A DNA stretch of 64,000 bases, taken from positions 56,911 through 120,910 of the forward strand of contig NZ_PQSS01000016.1 of the NCBI RefSeq assembly GCF_002920535.1, in the 5' to 3' direction. Both the position numbers and the translations under genes were made by a program. Below, in pieces: positions 43,901-52,623 of this stretch. The number at the start of each line of letters is the position of its first letter. The first letter of the stretch is position 1. The stretch is from Streptomyces sp. Ru71 (GTDB taxonomy: Bacteria; Actinomycetota; Actinomycetes; Streptomycetales; Streptomycetaceae). Below the pieces are notes generated by a model. It had not been told where the DNA came from, made no database searches, and saw only the letters and a program-made list of their open reading frames with translations.

Positions 43901-46348
43901 GCCCTGACCAGCGACGACGAGCGCTGGATCCGGCTGTCCAGGAGCACGCTGACGGGCGCGCAGAAGGCGAGGTTCCCGCACCTGAAGGACTACACCGCCT
44001 GGTCCGTCGACCCGCGGGACCGCGACCGGGTGCGCGGGGCGCTCCAGGGCCAGCTCGTCGTCTCGCAGCGTGCGGCCAACGGCGCCGTACTGGCCGCGAC
44101 CGGCGTGCAGATCGCCGGCGTCCTGGACGACCTGTACCCGGGTGCGACCGAGGCCCGGCTGGGGCCGACGTTCCGGGGCGGGCGGCCGACGCTGGCCGTG
44201 TGGGCGCCGACCGCGCAGAGCGTGTCACTGGAGCTGGACGGCTCGCTCAAGGCCATGCACCGTGACGCCGCCACCGGGGTCTGGTCGGTCACCGGCCCGG
44301 CCTCCTGGAAGAACAAGCCGTACCGGTACGTGGTGAAGGTCTGGGCGCCCAGCGTCCGCAAGGTCGTCACCAACAAGGTCACCGACCCGTACTCCGTCGC
44401 CCTGACCGCGAACTCCCAGCGCAGCCTCGTCGTCGACCTCGACGACAAGTCCCTGGCGCCGAAGGGCTGGTCGGCGCTGGCCAAGCCGAAGGCCGTGCCG
44501 CTGCGGGACGCGCAGATCCAGGAGCTGCACATCCGGGACTTCTCGGTCGAGGACCCGACCGTCCCCGCCGGGGACCGGGGCACCTACCGGGCCTTCACGG
44601 ACACCGGCAGCGAGGGCTCGAAGCATCTGCGGGAACTGGCGGAGGCCGGCACCTCCTACGTCCATCTGCTGCCCGCGTTCGACATCGCCACGATCCCCGA
44701 GAAGAAGGCCGACCAGGCCACCCCGGACTGCGACCTGGCCGCCCTGCCCGCCGACTCCGACCGGCAGCAGGAGTGCGTGACGAAGACCGCCGCCAAGGAC
44801 GCCTACAACTGGGGCTACGACCCCTACCACTACACGGTCCCCGAGGGCTCCTACGCCACCGACCCGGACGGCACCGCCCGCACGGTGCAGTTCCGGCAGA
44901 TGGTCCAGGCGCTCAACCGGGACGGGCTGCGCGTGGTCATGGACGTCGTCTACAACCACACCGCTGCCGCCGGCCAGGCGGACACCTCGGTCCTGGACCA
45001 GGTCGTGCCCGGCTACTACCAGCGGCTCATGGCCGACGGCTCGGTGGCCACCAGCACCTGCTGCGCCAACACCGCGCCCGAGAACACGATGATGGGCAAG
45101 CTCGTCGTCGACTCGATCGTCACCTGGGCCAAGGAGTACAAGGTCGACGGGTTCCGCTTCGACCTCATGGGCCACCACCCGAAGGCCAACATCCTCGCCG
45201 TCCGCAAGGCCCTGGACGCGCTGACCCTCGCCAAGGACGGTGTCGACGGCAAGAGGATCATCCTGTACGGCGAGGGCTGGAACTTCGGCGAGGTCGCGAA
45301 CGACGCCCGCTTCGTGCAGGCCACGCAGGCCAACATGGCCGGCACCGGCATCGCCACCTTCTCCGACCGGGCCCGCGACGCCGTGCGCGGCGGCAGCCCC
45401 TTCGACGCCGACCCCGGCGTGCAGGGCTTCGCCAGCGGGCTGTACACCGACCCGAACCCCTCCACCGCCAACGGCACCCCGGCCGAGCAGAAGGCCCGCC
45501 TGCTGCACGACCAGGACCTGATCAAGGTCGGCCTGTCCGGGAACCTCGCGAAGTACCACTTCACCGACAGCGCCGGCAAGGAGGTCACCGGCGCCGAGAT
45601 CGACTACAACGGCCAGCCCGCAGGCTACGCGGCCGCCCCCGGCGACGCCCTCGCCTACGCCGACGCGCACGACAACGAGGCCCTCTTCGACGCGCTCGCC
45701 TACAAGCTGCCCGCCTCGACGAGCGCCGCCGACCGGGCCCGGATGCAGGTCCTGGCGATGGCCACGGCCACCCTGTCGCAGGGCCCGGCGCTCTCCCAGG
45801 CCGGCACCGACCTGCTGCGCTCCAAGTCGCTGGACCGCAACTCCTTCGACAGCGGCGACTGGTTCAACGCCATCCACTGGAACTGCGCCGACGGCAACGG
45901 CTTCGGGCGCGGGCTGCCGCCGGCCGCCGACAACGCGTCCAAGTGGCCGTACGCCGAGCCGCTGCTGGGCCAGGTCCAGGTCGGCTGCCCGCAGATCGAC
46001 GGCGCGTCCGCCGCGTACCGGGACCTGCTGAGGATCCGTACGACGGAGAGCGATTTCTCCCTCGCCACGGCCGAGCAGGTGCAGTCCCGGCTCTCCTTCC
46101 CGCTGTCCGGGGCGGATGAGACGCCCGGCGTGATCACGATGGAGCTCGGCGATCTGGTCGTCGTCTTCAACGCCACGCCCGAGCGGCAGGAGCAGCGCGT
46201 CGGCGCCCTCGCCGGGACGGCCTACGGGCTGCACCCGGTGCAGGCATGGGGGGCCGACCCGGTTGTCAAGGGCTCGTCCTACCAGTCGGCGACCGGCACC
46301 TTCACCGTTCCGGCGCGGACGGTCGCCGTCTTCCGTCACCTAGGCTGA
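40946..46348 (+). CDS. Secreted bifunctional alpha-amylase/pullulanase
   Basis: About 1,800 residues. Signal peptide (ending AAHADT, about 40) followed by a first GH13 domain (about 55-580: [25 protein letters not shown]), an Ig-like region, two CBM41/PUD pullulan-binding modules (about 725-825 and 835-930: each with [11 protein letters not shown] or [11 protein letters not shown]), pullulanase N-domains, and a second GH13 domain (about 1180-1680: [32 protein letters not shown]). It can cut alpha-1,4 and alpha-1,6 bonds. The GTG at 40946 has AAGGAG nine bases upstream. Matches S. coelicolor SCO2226 in design. CTTGCTG repeats lie upstream. Confidence 0.95.
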   Translation: MIPRWPAPGTRRSARGRRVAAVTAATLAAALVQPLAAHADTPPPPPSDKALAAQPTRHDATREQFYFVLPDRFANGDGANDRGGLTGSRLATGYDPTDKGFYQGGDLKGLTRRLDYIKGLGTTAIWMAPIFKNRPVQGSGANASAGYHGYWITDFTQVDPHFGTNQDLKTLIARAHAKGMKVYFDVITNHTADVVDYEPKSYEYLSKGAFPYLTKDGRPFDDADYAAGGKGFPAVDAGSFPRTPAVTSGAKVPAWLNDPAMYHNRGDSTYAGESTTYGDFSGLDDLWTERPEVVRGMEKIYERWVKDFAVDGFRIDTVKHVNMEFWTQWATALDKYAARHGREDFFMFGEVYSADTSVTSPYVTQGRLDATLDFPFQDAARSYASQGGSAQKLAKVFADDYKYTTDKANAYEQVTFLGNHDMGRIGTFLKQDNPKADDAELLAKDRLANELMFLSRGNPVVYYGDEQGFTGAGGDKDARQTMFASKVADYLDDDQIGTDRTHASDAYDTSAPLYRQISALAALRRANPALADGVQQERYAADGPGIYAFSRTDARTGQEYVVAFNNAGSPQTATFATGSADMAYQGIHGADGTLTTDADRKLTLTVPAGSAVVYKAAGKLAAPATRPSLTLTAPATGAMGTVDVTADVSGGALDRVVFAAQVGNAPWQVLGSADHAPYKVTQTLGKDVPAGTALRYKAVVVDSAGHTASATASSTTGTPPAPEVPTASSRDYAIVHYKRADGDYANWGLYAWGDLADGEATNWPASHPFAGRDSYGAFAYVKLKPGASNVGFLVIDKDGDKDVSADRSIDVTRTGEVWIEQGKPDVLTERPDHPAQDTTKAVLHYHRADGNYDGWGLHVWTGAANPTDWSKPLQPVRTDAYGAVFEVPLAAGASSLSYILHKGDDKDLPTDQSLDLKATGHEVWLLAGQEKYLLPQPQGSSAALDLSTSKAVWIDRDTVAFNGSDAAASTQLLSSRDGSITVKDGALTSDDERWIRLSRSTLTGAQKARFPHLKDYTAWSVDPRDRDRVRGALQGQLVVSQRAANGAVLAATGVQIAGVLDDLYPGATEARLGPTFRGGRPTLAVWAPTAQSVSLELDGSLKAMHRDAATGVWSVTGPASWKNKPYRYVVKVWAPSVRKVVTNKVTDPYSVALTANSQRSLVVDLDDKSLAPKGWSALAKPKAVPLRDAQIQELHIRDFSVEDPTVPAGDRGTYRAFTDTGSEGSKHLRELAEAGTSYVHLLPAFDIATIPEKKADQATPDCDLAALPADSDRQQECVTKTAAKDAYNWGYDPYHYTVPEGSYATDPDGTARTVQFRQMVQALNRDGLRVVMDVVYNHTAAAGQADTSVLDQVVPGYYQRLMADGSVATSTCCANTAPENTMMGKLVVDSIVTWAKEYKVDGFRFDLMGHHPKANILAVRKALDALTLAKDGVDGKRIILYGEGWNFGEVANDARFVQATQANMAGTGIATFSDRARDAVRGGSPFDADPGVQGFASGLYTDPNPSTANGTPAEQKARLLHDQDLIKVGLSGNLAKYHFTDSAGKEVTGAEIDYNGQPAGYAAAPGDALAYADAHDNEALFDALAYKLPASTSAADRARMQVLAMATATLSQGPALSQAGTDLLRSKSLDRNSFDSGDWFNAIHWNCADGNGFGRGLPPAADNASKWPYAEPLLGQVQVGCPQIDGASAAYRDLLRIRTTESDFSLATAEQVQSRLSFPLSGADETPGVITMELGDLVVVFNATPERQEQRVGALAGTAYGLHPVQAWGADPVVKGSSYQSATGTFTVPARTVAVFRHLG

Positions 46349-46375
46349 CGGCGACGCCGTAGAACAGGAGTGCCC

Positions 46376-46732
46376 ATGCCGCAGATCACCGTCGACTACT
46401 CCGAGCGCCTCGCCGACGCCTTCGACCGGCCCGGTTTCGCCCGTGCGCTGCACGAGGCCACGGTCGAGATCGCGGCAGCCAAGCCGCCGGCGTGCAAGAC
46501 GCAGTTCCGCCGGACCGAGGACACCGTCGTCGGTCCGGACACCGAGGGCCACGCCATCGTGCACGTCACGATCGGCCTGCTGGCCGGCCGCACCGAGGAG
46601 ACCAAGGCGCGGCTGGCCGAGCAGGTGCTGGAGCTGCTGCGGCAGCACGTGAAGCCCACCGAGGGCCTCGCGCTGCACGCCTCGGCCGAGGTGCGCGACC
46701 TCGACGCGTCCTACCGCAAGTACGACGCCTAG
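46376..46732 (+). CDS. Tautomerase-like (CHMI family) protein
   Basis: 118 residues beginning MPQITVDYS; Pro after the initiator Met is the catalytic base of the tautomerase superfamily. The pattern of two beta-alpha-beta units (KTQFRRTEDTVV, AIVHVTIGLLAGRT) fits 5-carboxymethyl-2-hydroxymuconate isomerase-like proteins. AGGAG lies seven bases before the ATG. 27 bp after the amylopullulanase; possibly read through from it. Substrate unknown. Confidence 0.8.
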   Translation: MPQITVDYSERLADAFDRPGFARALHEATVEIAAAKPPACKTQFRRTEDTVVGPDTEGHAIVHVTIGLLAGRTEETKARLAEQVLELLRQHVKPTEGLALHASAEVRDLDASYRKYDA

Positions 46733-46738
46733 GGATTC

Positions 46739-47428
46739 CTAGGAGGCCAGGGTGATGAGCCGGGCGATCAGGTCCGCGAAGGGACCGTCGCCCGGCTCGT
46801 CCTTGAGGACGCGGCGCAGCAGCGCCCCCATCTCCGCGTCGAACGCCGCGCTCACCGCGAGCAGCGCGGCGAAGTCGTGCACGAGCTGGGTCTGCAGCTC
46901 CTCGCGCGGGATGCGCCGGCCGTCCAGCCAGATCAGCGCGGTGGACTCGGCGAGCGAGATCCAGGAGCGGATCACCAGCTCCAGGCGGGCGGGCGGCTCC
47001 TCGACCCCCAGGTGCGCCAGGATCTGGACGTAGGCGGCCTGCCGTACGGAGTCGATGAGGGCGTTCGTGGTGGACGAGCCGACGGCCGGGCCGCCGCGCA
47101 TCAGCGCGGAGAAACCGGGGCCGTGGTCGTCGACGAAGTCGAAGAACCGGGCCATCACCCGCAGCAGCCGGGCACCCAGCGGGCCCTCGTGCGGCTCCAC
47201 GAAACGGGCGGCCAGTTCGTCCGAGGCGCGCTGCAACGCGGCCTCGTACAGGCTGAGTTTGCCGGGGAAGTAGTGGTAGACGAGCGGCCGCGAGATGCCC
47301 GCGGCCGAGGCTATCTCGTCGATGGAGACCTCGTCGGGCGAGCGGCGGCTGAACAGATCGAGGGCGACGCCGATCAGCTGCTGCCGACGCTCCTCCACGC
47401 CCATTCTGCGGCGTACCCCGGTAGTCAT
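46739..47428 (-). CDS. TetR-family regulator
   Basis: About 229 residues. N-terminal helix-turn-helix (VSIDEIASAAGISRPLVYHYFPGKLSLYEAAL) and a helical ligand domain with hydrophobic pocket. ATG at 47428 (MTTGVRRRMG). Transcribed in the same direction as, and 57 bp downstream of, the ferredoxin-reductase gene, so likely controls that diiron/reductase group. Convergent with the tautomerase gene with six bases between stops. Confidence 0.88.
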   Translation of the reverse strand: MTTGVRRRMGVEERRQQLIGVALDLFSRRSPDEVSIDEIASAAGISRPLVYHYFPGKLSLYEAALQRASDELAARFVEPHEGPLGARLLRVMARFFDFVDDHGPGFSALMRGGPAVGSSTTNALIDSVRQAAYVQILAHLGVEEPPARLELVIRSWISLAESTALIWLDGRRIPREELQTQLVHDFAALLAVSAAFDAEMGALLRRVLKDEPGDGPFADLIARLITLAS

Positions 47429-47484
47429 GCGCACACCTTACCGATCGGATCCGGCCGCCCACGGACCCGATCGGACGTGGATGT

Positions 47485-48561
47485 TCACATATCGAGCACG
47501 AGTCGGTCACCGCGGGCGCGGGAGACACAGATCAGCATCGAGTCGTCGCGCTCCGCGTCCGTGAGCAGCTCGTCACGGTGGTCGATCTCGCCCTCCAGCA
47601 CCCGCTGCTGGCAGGTCCCGCAGAAACCCTGCTCGCAGGAGTAGACGGTGTCGGGCAGTTCGGCGCGGACGGCGGCCAGCACGGTGGAGTCGGCGGGGAC
47701 GCTCACCACCCGTCCGCTGCGCCGGAGTTCGACCTCGAAGGCACCGCCGGACGCCGCCTTTGGCGTGAACCTTTCCATGTGGACGTCCGGCACCCGCTCC
47801 GCCACGGCCGCCATCAGCCCTTCCGGCCCGCAGCAGTACACGGCCGTGCCCTCGGGCAGTTCACCGAGAAAGGCGTCGAGGTCCGGCCGCCCGGCCTCGT
47901 CCTCGGCCACCACGGTGACCCTCCCCCAAGTTCTCGACTCCGCTCGAACAGGGGGGACCCCCATGCCGCCCAGTTTCTCGATCTCCTCCAGGAACGGCAT
48001 CGAGGCCCGGCTGCGGCCGCCGTACAGCAGCCGCCAGTCGGCGTCCTGCGCGGTGAGCGCGCGCAGCATCGGCAGGATCGGGGTGATGCCGATGCCGCCG
48101 GCGACGAACACGTGGCGCGGCGCCTTCGTCAGCGGGAACCGGTTGCGCGGGCCGCGAACCTCCAGCTCCATGCCCTCGCGCACCTGCTCGTGCACCTCGC
48201 GCGAGCCGCCCCGCCCGTCCTCCACCAGCCGCGTGGCCACGGTGTAGGAGGAGGTGTCCTCGGGGTCGCCGCACAGCGAGTACTGGCGCACCAGGCCCGA
48301 CGGCAGCACCAGGTCCAGATGCGCCCCGGGCTCCCAGCGCGGCAGGTCGTGCCCCTCCAGGCGGAGCTGCACGACCCCGTCGGCGACCTGCTCGTGCCCG
48401 GTCACCAGCAGCGTCAGCGCCCGCGACCGCGGCTGCCCGCTGATCGGCGTCGGCAGCGCGGGCATCGGCCACAGCGGCGAGCCCTGCACCCGGCGGCGCA
48501 GCGCCCGCCGGGCGAGCAGCGCGGCACCCGCGACGACCACGACGGTCCGCAGCTTCGGCAT
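47485..48561 (-). CDS. Ferredoxin reductase (FAD/NAD + 2Fe-2S) with repeat-encoded insert
   Basis: 358 residues. N-terminal hydrophobic anchor-like helix (VVVVAGAALLARRAL), FAD-binding RQYSLCG, NAD-binding GGIGITPILPML and YCCGPEGLM, and a C-terminal plant-type 2Fe-2S domain (CEQGFCGTCQQRV...MLICVS). Passes electrons from NAD(P)H to a partner oxygenase. Its ATG overlaps the stop of the upstream diiron-protein gene (TGATG). Residues about 198-213 (GVPPVRAESRTWGRV) are encoded by an inserted palindromic repeat, in frame, between two domain strands. Confidence 0.92.
   Translation of the reverse strand: MPKLRTVVVVAGAALLARRALRRRVQGSPLWPMPALPTPISGQPRSRALTLLVTGHEQVADGVVQLRLEGHDLPRWEPGAHLDLVLPSGLVRQYSLCGDPEDTSSYTVATRLVEDGRGGSREVHEQVREGMELEVRGPRNRFPLTKAPRHVFVAGGIGITPILPMLRALTAQDADWRLLYGGRSRASMPFLEEIEKLGGMGVPPVRAESRTWGRVTVVAEDEAGRPDLDAFLGELPEGTAVYCCGPEGLMAAVAERVPDVHMERFTPKAASGGAFEVELRRSGRVVSVPADSTVLAAVRAELPDTVYSCEQGFCGTCQQRVLEGEIDHRDELLTDAERDDSMLICVSRARGDRLVLDM
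47920..47960. repeat. Palindromic repeat inside the reductase gene
   Basis: CTCCCCCAAGTTCTCGA / CGCTCGAACAGGGGGGA arms, the same family as 2419-2446. Its insertion keeps the frame open and adds about 14 residues. Confidence 0.7.
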
Positions 48562-49469
48562 CAGGCGGTCCTCTTCTCTGCCGCGAGGGCTGCGGGGGAG
48601 GAGGCGAGGTAGGCGACGGCCTGCTCGGTGGAGCCCTCCTGGGACGGGTGGTAGTCGCGGCTCAGATAGCGCGGGATGGACCTGAGCATGTCCTCGGTGG
48701 TCGGCAGCACACCGCGCCGGCCGCGCACGTGGAAGTCGCGCAGGGTGGGCTTGCCGTCCAGCAGGGTCGGGTCGTTCGCCATGAAGAACCGCACCCCGCG
48801 CTGCCACAGGAACACCAGCGCCGTGAACGCGGTCGCCCAGGTGCGCGCCCGCCGCCGGTAGCTGCCGTCGACGTGCAGGAACAGGTCGAAGGCGACCGAG
48901 CGGTGCTCGACCTCCTCGGCTCCATGCCAGCGCAGCAGGTCCAGCATCGTCGGGTCGGCGCCGCGCCGGTCCAGCTCCTCGGCGTTGAGCACCCAGTCGC
49001 CGAGGAAGGCGGTGTAGTGCTCGATCGCCGCGATCAGCGCGACCCGCTCCATCAGCCACCAGCGGCTCGCCCGGCCGGGCGGCAGGGTGCGGTCGCCGAG
49101 CAGCTTCTCGAAGAACCAGTCGACCTGCGCGGTGTACGGCGTCGGGTCGAGCCCCTGCTCGCGCAGGTGCGGCAGCACCTCGTCATGGGCCTGGGAGTGC
49201 ATCGCCTCCTGCCCGATGAACCCGATGACGTCCTCGCGCAGCCGCTCGTCCCGGATGTAGGGCAGCACCTGCTTGTAGACGTGCACGAACCAGCGCTCGC
49301 CGGCCGGCAGCAGCAGATGCAGCACATTGATGGTGTGCGTGGTGAACGGATCCCCGGGCACCCAGTGCAGCGGCGTGCGCTCCCAGGAGAAGGACACCTT
49401 CCGGGCCTTGAGCGGCACCCGCTCGGCCTCGACCGGCTGGGGTGCCCGAGCGGACTGCTTGTTAGACAT
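48561..49469 (-). CDS. PF10118-type metal-dependent hydrolase (diiron-like)
   Basis: 302 residues. Ferritin-like helical protein with likely iron ligands in GQEAMHSQAHDEV, IEHYTAFLGD and GAEEVEHRSVAFDLF, the pattern of the Metal_hydrol (PF10118) family. Despite its name the family looks like a diiron oxygenase or hydroxylase. Coupled to the ferredoxin reductase by a TGATG overlap, which supports a monooxygenase-plus-reductase pair. Start MSNKQSARAP at 49469. Substrate unknown; lipids or fatty acids are a guess. Confidence 0.82.
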   Translation of the reverse strand: MSNKQSARAPQPVEAERVPLKARKVSFSWERTPLHWVPGDPFTTHTINVLHLLLPAGERWFVHVYKQVLPYIRDERLREDVIGFIGQEAMHSQAHDEVLPHLREQGLDPTPYTAQVDWFFEKLLGDRTLPPGRASRWWLMERVALIAAIEHYTAFLGDWVLNAEELDRRGADPTMLDLLRWHGAEEVEHRSVAFDLFLHVDGSYRRRARTWATAFTALVFLWQRGVRFFMANDPTLLDGKPTLRDFHVRGRRGVLPTTEDMLRSIPRYLSRDYHPSQEGSTEQAVAYLASSPAALAAEKRTA

Positions 49470-49552
49470 GGCGTCAATGTACTGATGGGTAGGCCGAGGG
49501 GGAACCCCTCGTACCCCACCTTGTTGACGCAGCTGTCAGCAAGCCCCGGGGC

Positions 49553-51472
49553 TCAGTGCAGGCCGCCGATCGTCCGGCCGTCGTCCAGGGTGCCCTTGAG
49601 CTGAGCCCGCAGCCCCTGCCTGGCCCGCACCGCGAGCACCTGGCCGTCCGCGTCGGCCGTCAGACCGCCCGTGGCACGGATCGACGCGGTGTCCTTGCCG
49701 CCCGCGGCCAGCAGGTACCAGGTCCCGCCCTGCGACTTCCACAGCACCCCGGCCAGCACCTGCGGATCGCGCGGACCGCACGCCGGCACGTCCTCCGCCT
49801 TCGCCGCGACCGCCCCGTAGGTGCCGCCCGGCGTGTGGAACTGCGCCAGCACCCGCGCCCCGCCGCCCCGCCAGGTCTCCGCCCGGGTGCACACCCAGTC
49901 CGCGGTGCCGCCCGTGCCCGGCAGCTGCTGCTCGGCGTACTCCCAGGCGTTCACCGACCGCACGCCCTGCGAGCGCACCGCGCCCAGCGAGCAGGCGTAC
50001 GGCGCCCATGCGTGCAGCGCCTGAGCCCCGGACACCTCGCGCTCCTTGCCGGGATGCCCCACGGTCAGCCGGGCCGGGACCAGCTCACCGAGGTCGGTCA
50101 GGACGTGCGTGCCGGTGTCGTCGGTGACCTGCAGGGCGTTCCACGACGTACAGGGGCCGGCCTTCGTCGCCGGGCTGGCCATCGGGGAGGTGACGCTGTC
50201 GGTCACGGTCAGGTCCATCGCGCCGGCGGCCGGCTTCATCAGGTCCCGCTCGGCGACCTGGGTCACCCACGGGGCGGTGAGATAGCGGACGTTGCCGTCG
50301 GCCCGGCCCAGCACCACCGCGTCCGCCTCGGTGCCGCTCGCGCCGTCCGCGCGGGCGAAGTCCAGCGCCGCGCCCTGGGTGCCGTCCTTCGGCTCGGCGT
50401 ACCGGGTGATGCGCAGACCGTCGTAGAGGATCACCACGCGCGCGTTGTCGACGGTCCCCGCGTACAGCAGCTGCGGCGGGCCGGCCGGGCCGCCGGAGGG
50501 GGTGCCGAGCGTCGCCGAGACCCGGACCGTCTCGCCGGGACGCGCCCACACGGCGAGCGCGCGGCGCAGCAGAGCCGTGTCCCCGGTGAGGTCGCCGCGC
50601 GCCGGCCAGACCGAGAAGTCGGTGCGGGACGCCGTCTTCCAGGCGCTCGGCGCGACCTTCAGCAGCCGGCCCGGGTCCAGGGCCGCCTCGGCCGCCGGGT
50701 TCTGCGCGTACACCGGGGCGGCCGCGCCGTCCGGCCCCCAGCCGCCGCCCGGCAGCGCGACCAGCGCACCGCACACCGCGATGGCCGCGGCGGCGGCGAG
50801 CGCGGCCTTGGTGTGCTGGCGCCGGCGCATCAGATCGGTCGGCCGGGCCTGCAGCGAGCACGGGTCGAACTCGGGGGACGCCAGCAGTCCGTACTGCGCG
50901 GGCACGTCGTCGGCCTCCCGCAGCGCCGCGTCCACGTCGGCGACCCCGGCCGCCGTCAGGATGCGGTGCACCTCCCCGTCGGGCAGCTGCTCCAGTCCGC
51001 GCAGCGCGTAGACGGCGCGCGCCGGGCCCGACAGGGCCGACAGCCGCTGGTCCAGGGCGAGTTCGTCGGCGCCGCCCGAGCGCGGGAACAGCCGCAGGCC
51101 CCACACCTGCGGCAGCAGCGGCGGCAGCTGGGCCCGCCTGAGCCGGCCGCGGCGCCCGAGCGGCAGCCCCGCCTCCAGCGCGGCGCGCAGCACCTGCTGG
51201 CGGACGAAGGTGTAGCCCGGGTCGCCGTCCCGGCCCGCCGACTGGGCCGGGATCACCGGGGTGGCCGACTTGCCGCGCGGCAGCGCGCGCTGGGTGAGGG
51301 CGTGGGCGGTCAGGACGCGCCGGCTGCGGCCGAGGCTCGGCGGGAGCACCAGATAGGCCAGCCGGACCAGTCGCGGGTAGTGCTCGACGAGCGCGGCCTC
51401 GGCCTGCTCGACGTCGACGACCGGGCCGGCGGGGGACGATGAGGGGCGCGGGGCGACATCCTGTGACTGCAC
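49553..51472 (-). CDS. Membrane-anchored protein with sigma-factor-like N-terminal domain
   Basis: 639 residues. The N-terminal part (about 20-205) looks like a diverged ECF sigma factor: region 2-like AALVEHYPRLVRLAYLVLPPS and region 4-like LSGPARAVYALRGLEQLPDGEVHRIL. One membrane helix follows (about 222-245) and then an exported domain of about 390 residues with at least four Cys (GPCTSW, APYACSLG, DWVCTRAE, VPACGPR). Intact. A sigma-like domain fused to a sensor by one helix suggests membrane-held regulation. Fifty bases after the TPR gene, same strand. Confidence 0.75.
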   Translation of the reverse strand: MQSQDVAPRPSSSPAGPVVDVEQAEAALVEHYPRLVRLAYLVLPPSLGRSRRVLTAHALTQRALPRGKSATPVIPAQSAGRDGDPGYTFVRQQVLRAALEAGLPLGRRGRLRRAQLPPLLPQVWGLRLFPRSGGADELALDQRLSALSGPARAVYALRGLEQLPDGEVHRILTAAGVADVDAALREADDVPAQYGLLASPEFDPCSLQARPTDLMRRRQHTKAALAAAAAIAVCGALVALPGGGWGPDGAAAPVYAQNPAAEAALDPGRLLKVAPSAWKTASRTDFSVWPARGDLTGDTALLRRALAVWARPGETVRVSATLGTPSGGPAGPPQLLYAGTVDNARVVILYDGLRITRYAEPKDGTQGAALDFARADGASGTEADAVVLGRADGNVRYLTAPWVTQVAERDLMKPAAGAMDLTVTDSVTSPMASPATKAGPCTSWNALQVTDDTGTHVLTDLGELVPARLTVGHPGKEREVSGAQALHAWAPYACSLGAVRSQGVRSVNAWEYAEQQLPGTGGTADWVCTRAETWRGGGARVLAQFHTPGGTYGAVAAKAEDVPACGPRDPQVLAGVLWKSQGGTWYLLAAGGKDTASIRATGGLTADADGQVLAVRARQGLRAQLKGTLDDGRTIGGLH

Positions 51473-51522
51473 GTTCAGCAGAACGAGCGAATCGGTGGAT
51501 GGTCACCCGCCGCCCGGGTGCC

Positions 51523-52023
51523 TCAGTCCCCGGACTCGACCAGCGCGCGGGCGTAGTTGGCCATCGACCGCTGGTAGCGCGGCAGATGCGGCGCGAGCGC
51601 GCCCAGCACCAGCGACAGCCCCTCGCGGTCACGGCCCAGGCTGGACAGGCACAGCGCGAGCGTGGCCCGCACCGCGTCGTCCAACTCGTCCGAAGGGGCG
51701 TCCAGTTCGGGCGTCAGCAGCTTGACGCCCTCCTCCGGCTGCCCGAGGTTGCGCAGGGAACTGGACAGCTGGATCTTCGCCCGCCGCCCCAGGTATCCGT
51801 CCAGGCCGCGCGCCAGCGCCTCCCGGTACAGCGGTACGGCCTTGTCGGAGTGGCCGGTCGAGTCGAAGGCGCAGGCCCGCTCGAAGGGGCCGCGCGGGCT
51901 GTCACCGGGCAGCTCGGCGACGAGCGCGTCGATCGCGGCGCGCAACTCGGCCGCCCCGTCCTCGGGGTGGTCCTCGAAGGCGGCCCAGACGGCGGCCACG
52001 CGGTTCTCCCAGTCCTGGTTCAC
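51523..52023 (-). CDS. TPR-repeat protein
   Basis: 166 residues from the GTG at 52023 (VNQDWENRVAAVWAAF). Helical pairs of TPR_5 type: GPFERACAFDSTGHSDKAVPLYREALARGL, then RAKIQLSSSLRNLGQPEEGVKLL and RATLALCLSSLGRDREGLSLV. Cytoplasmic. A GTG six bases upstream is an alternative start and no strong ribosome site was seen. Likely an operon with the sigma-like membrane protein; divergent from the lipoprotein gene. Confidence 0.8.
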   Translation of the reverse strand: MNQDWENRVAAVWAAFEDHPEDGAAELRAAIDALVAELPGDSPRGPFERACAFDSTGHSDKAVPLYREALARGLDGYLGRRAKIQLSSSLRNLGQPEEGVKLLTPELDAPSDELDDAVRATLALCLSSLGRDREGLSLVLGALAPHLPRYQRSMANYARALVESGD

Positions 52024-52134
52024 CGGCACACTGTCGCACGGAGTGGCGGCGGACGGCACCGGATTTGAGCGCCGGGCGCCCGGCAGCCGTATCCACCGGC
52101 GTTCCCGCACCCCGTCCGGACCCGGAGGAGACAC

Positions 52135-52548
52135 ATGAGGGTGACCCGACCGATGCTCGCCGTGAGCGGTGCCCTGGCCGCGCTGGCGCTCGCGGGCTGC
52201 GGCACCGGCGGCGGCCAGGACGACGCCGTACCGCCCACCGCGACCGGCAGCCTGGAGCAGCTGGCCGCCGAGGCCAAGTGCCGCCCGGACATGCAGACCG
52301 ACGCCGACGAGATCCGCCAGGCCATCTGCACGACCGGCGACGGGAAGTTCGTGCTGGCCACCTTCGCCACCGACCGCGGCCAGCGGGAGTGGATCAACGA
52401 GGCCAAGGACTACGGCGGTCACTATCTCGTCGGCCGCAAGTGGGTCGCCGTCGGCGACGACGGCGTGGTCAGCGCGCTGCGCTCCACGCTGGGCGGAACC
52501 GTCGAACAGGGCAAGCAGCACGGGGGAGCGCACTCCGGTCACCACTGA
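52135..52548 (+). CDS. Small secreted lipoprotein, unknown
   Basis: 137 residues. Lipoprotein signal with lipobox LALAGC (Cys22), then an alpha/beta domain of about 95 residues with two Cys (AAEAKCRPDMQTDADEIRQAICTT) and a His-rich tail (KQHGGAHSGHH). GGAGGAG precedes the ATG. Conserved-looking but not recognised. A 14-bp terminator hairpin follows. Confidence 0.78.
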   Translation: MRVTRPMLAVSGALAALALAGCGTGGGQDDAVPPTATGSLEQLAAEAKCRPDMQTDADEIRQAICTTGDGKFVLATFATDRGQREWINEAKDYGGHYLVGRKWVAVGDDGVVSALRSTLGGTVEQGKQHGGAHSGHH

Positions 52549-52564
52549 CCGGACGCGCGGCATA

Positions 52565-52603
52565 CGAAAGCCGGCGGTGGGGGAGGGGCACCGCCGGCTT
52601 TCG
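52565..52603. terminator. Bidirectional 14-bp terminator
   Basis: CGAAAGCCGGCGGT pairs perfectly with 52590-52603 around an 11-base loop, between two convergent genes. Confidence 0.85.
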
Positions 52604-52623
52604 CATGTGGGGGGTTCAGCAGG

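Noticed and set aside
44225..46339. 704-residue minus-strand frame under the amylopullulanase
   Set aside because: Antisense shadow of a gene with clear catalytic motifs.
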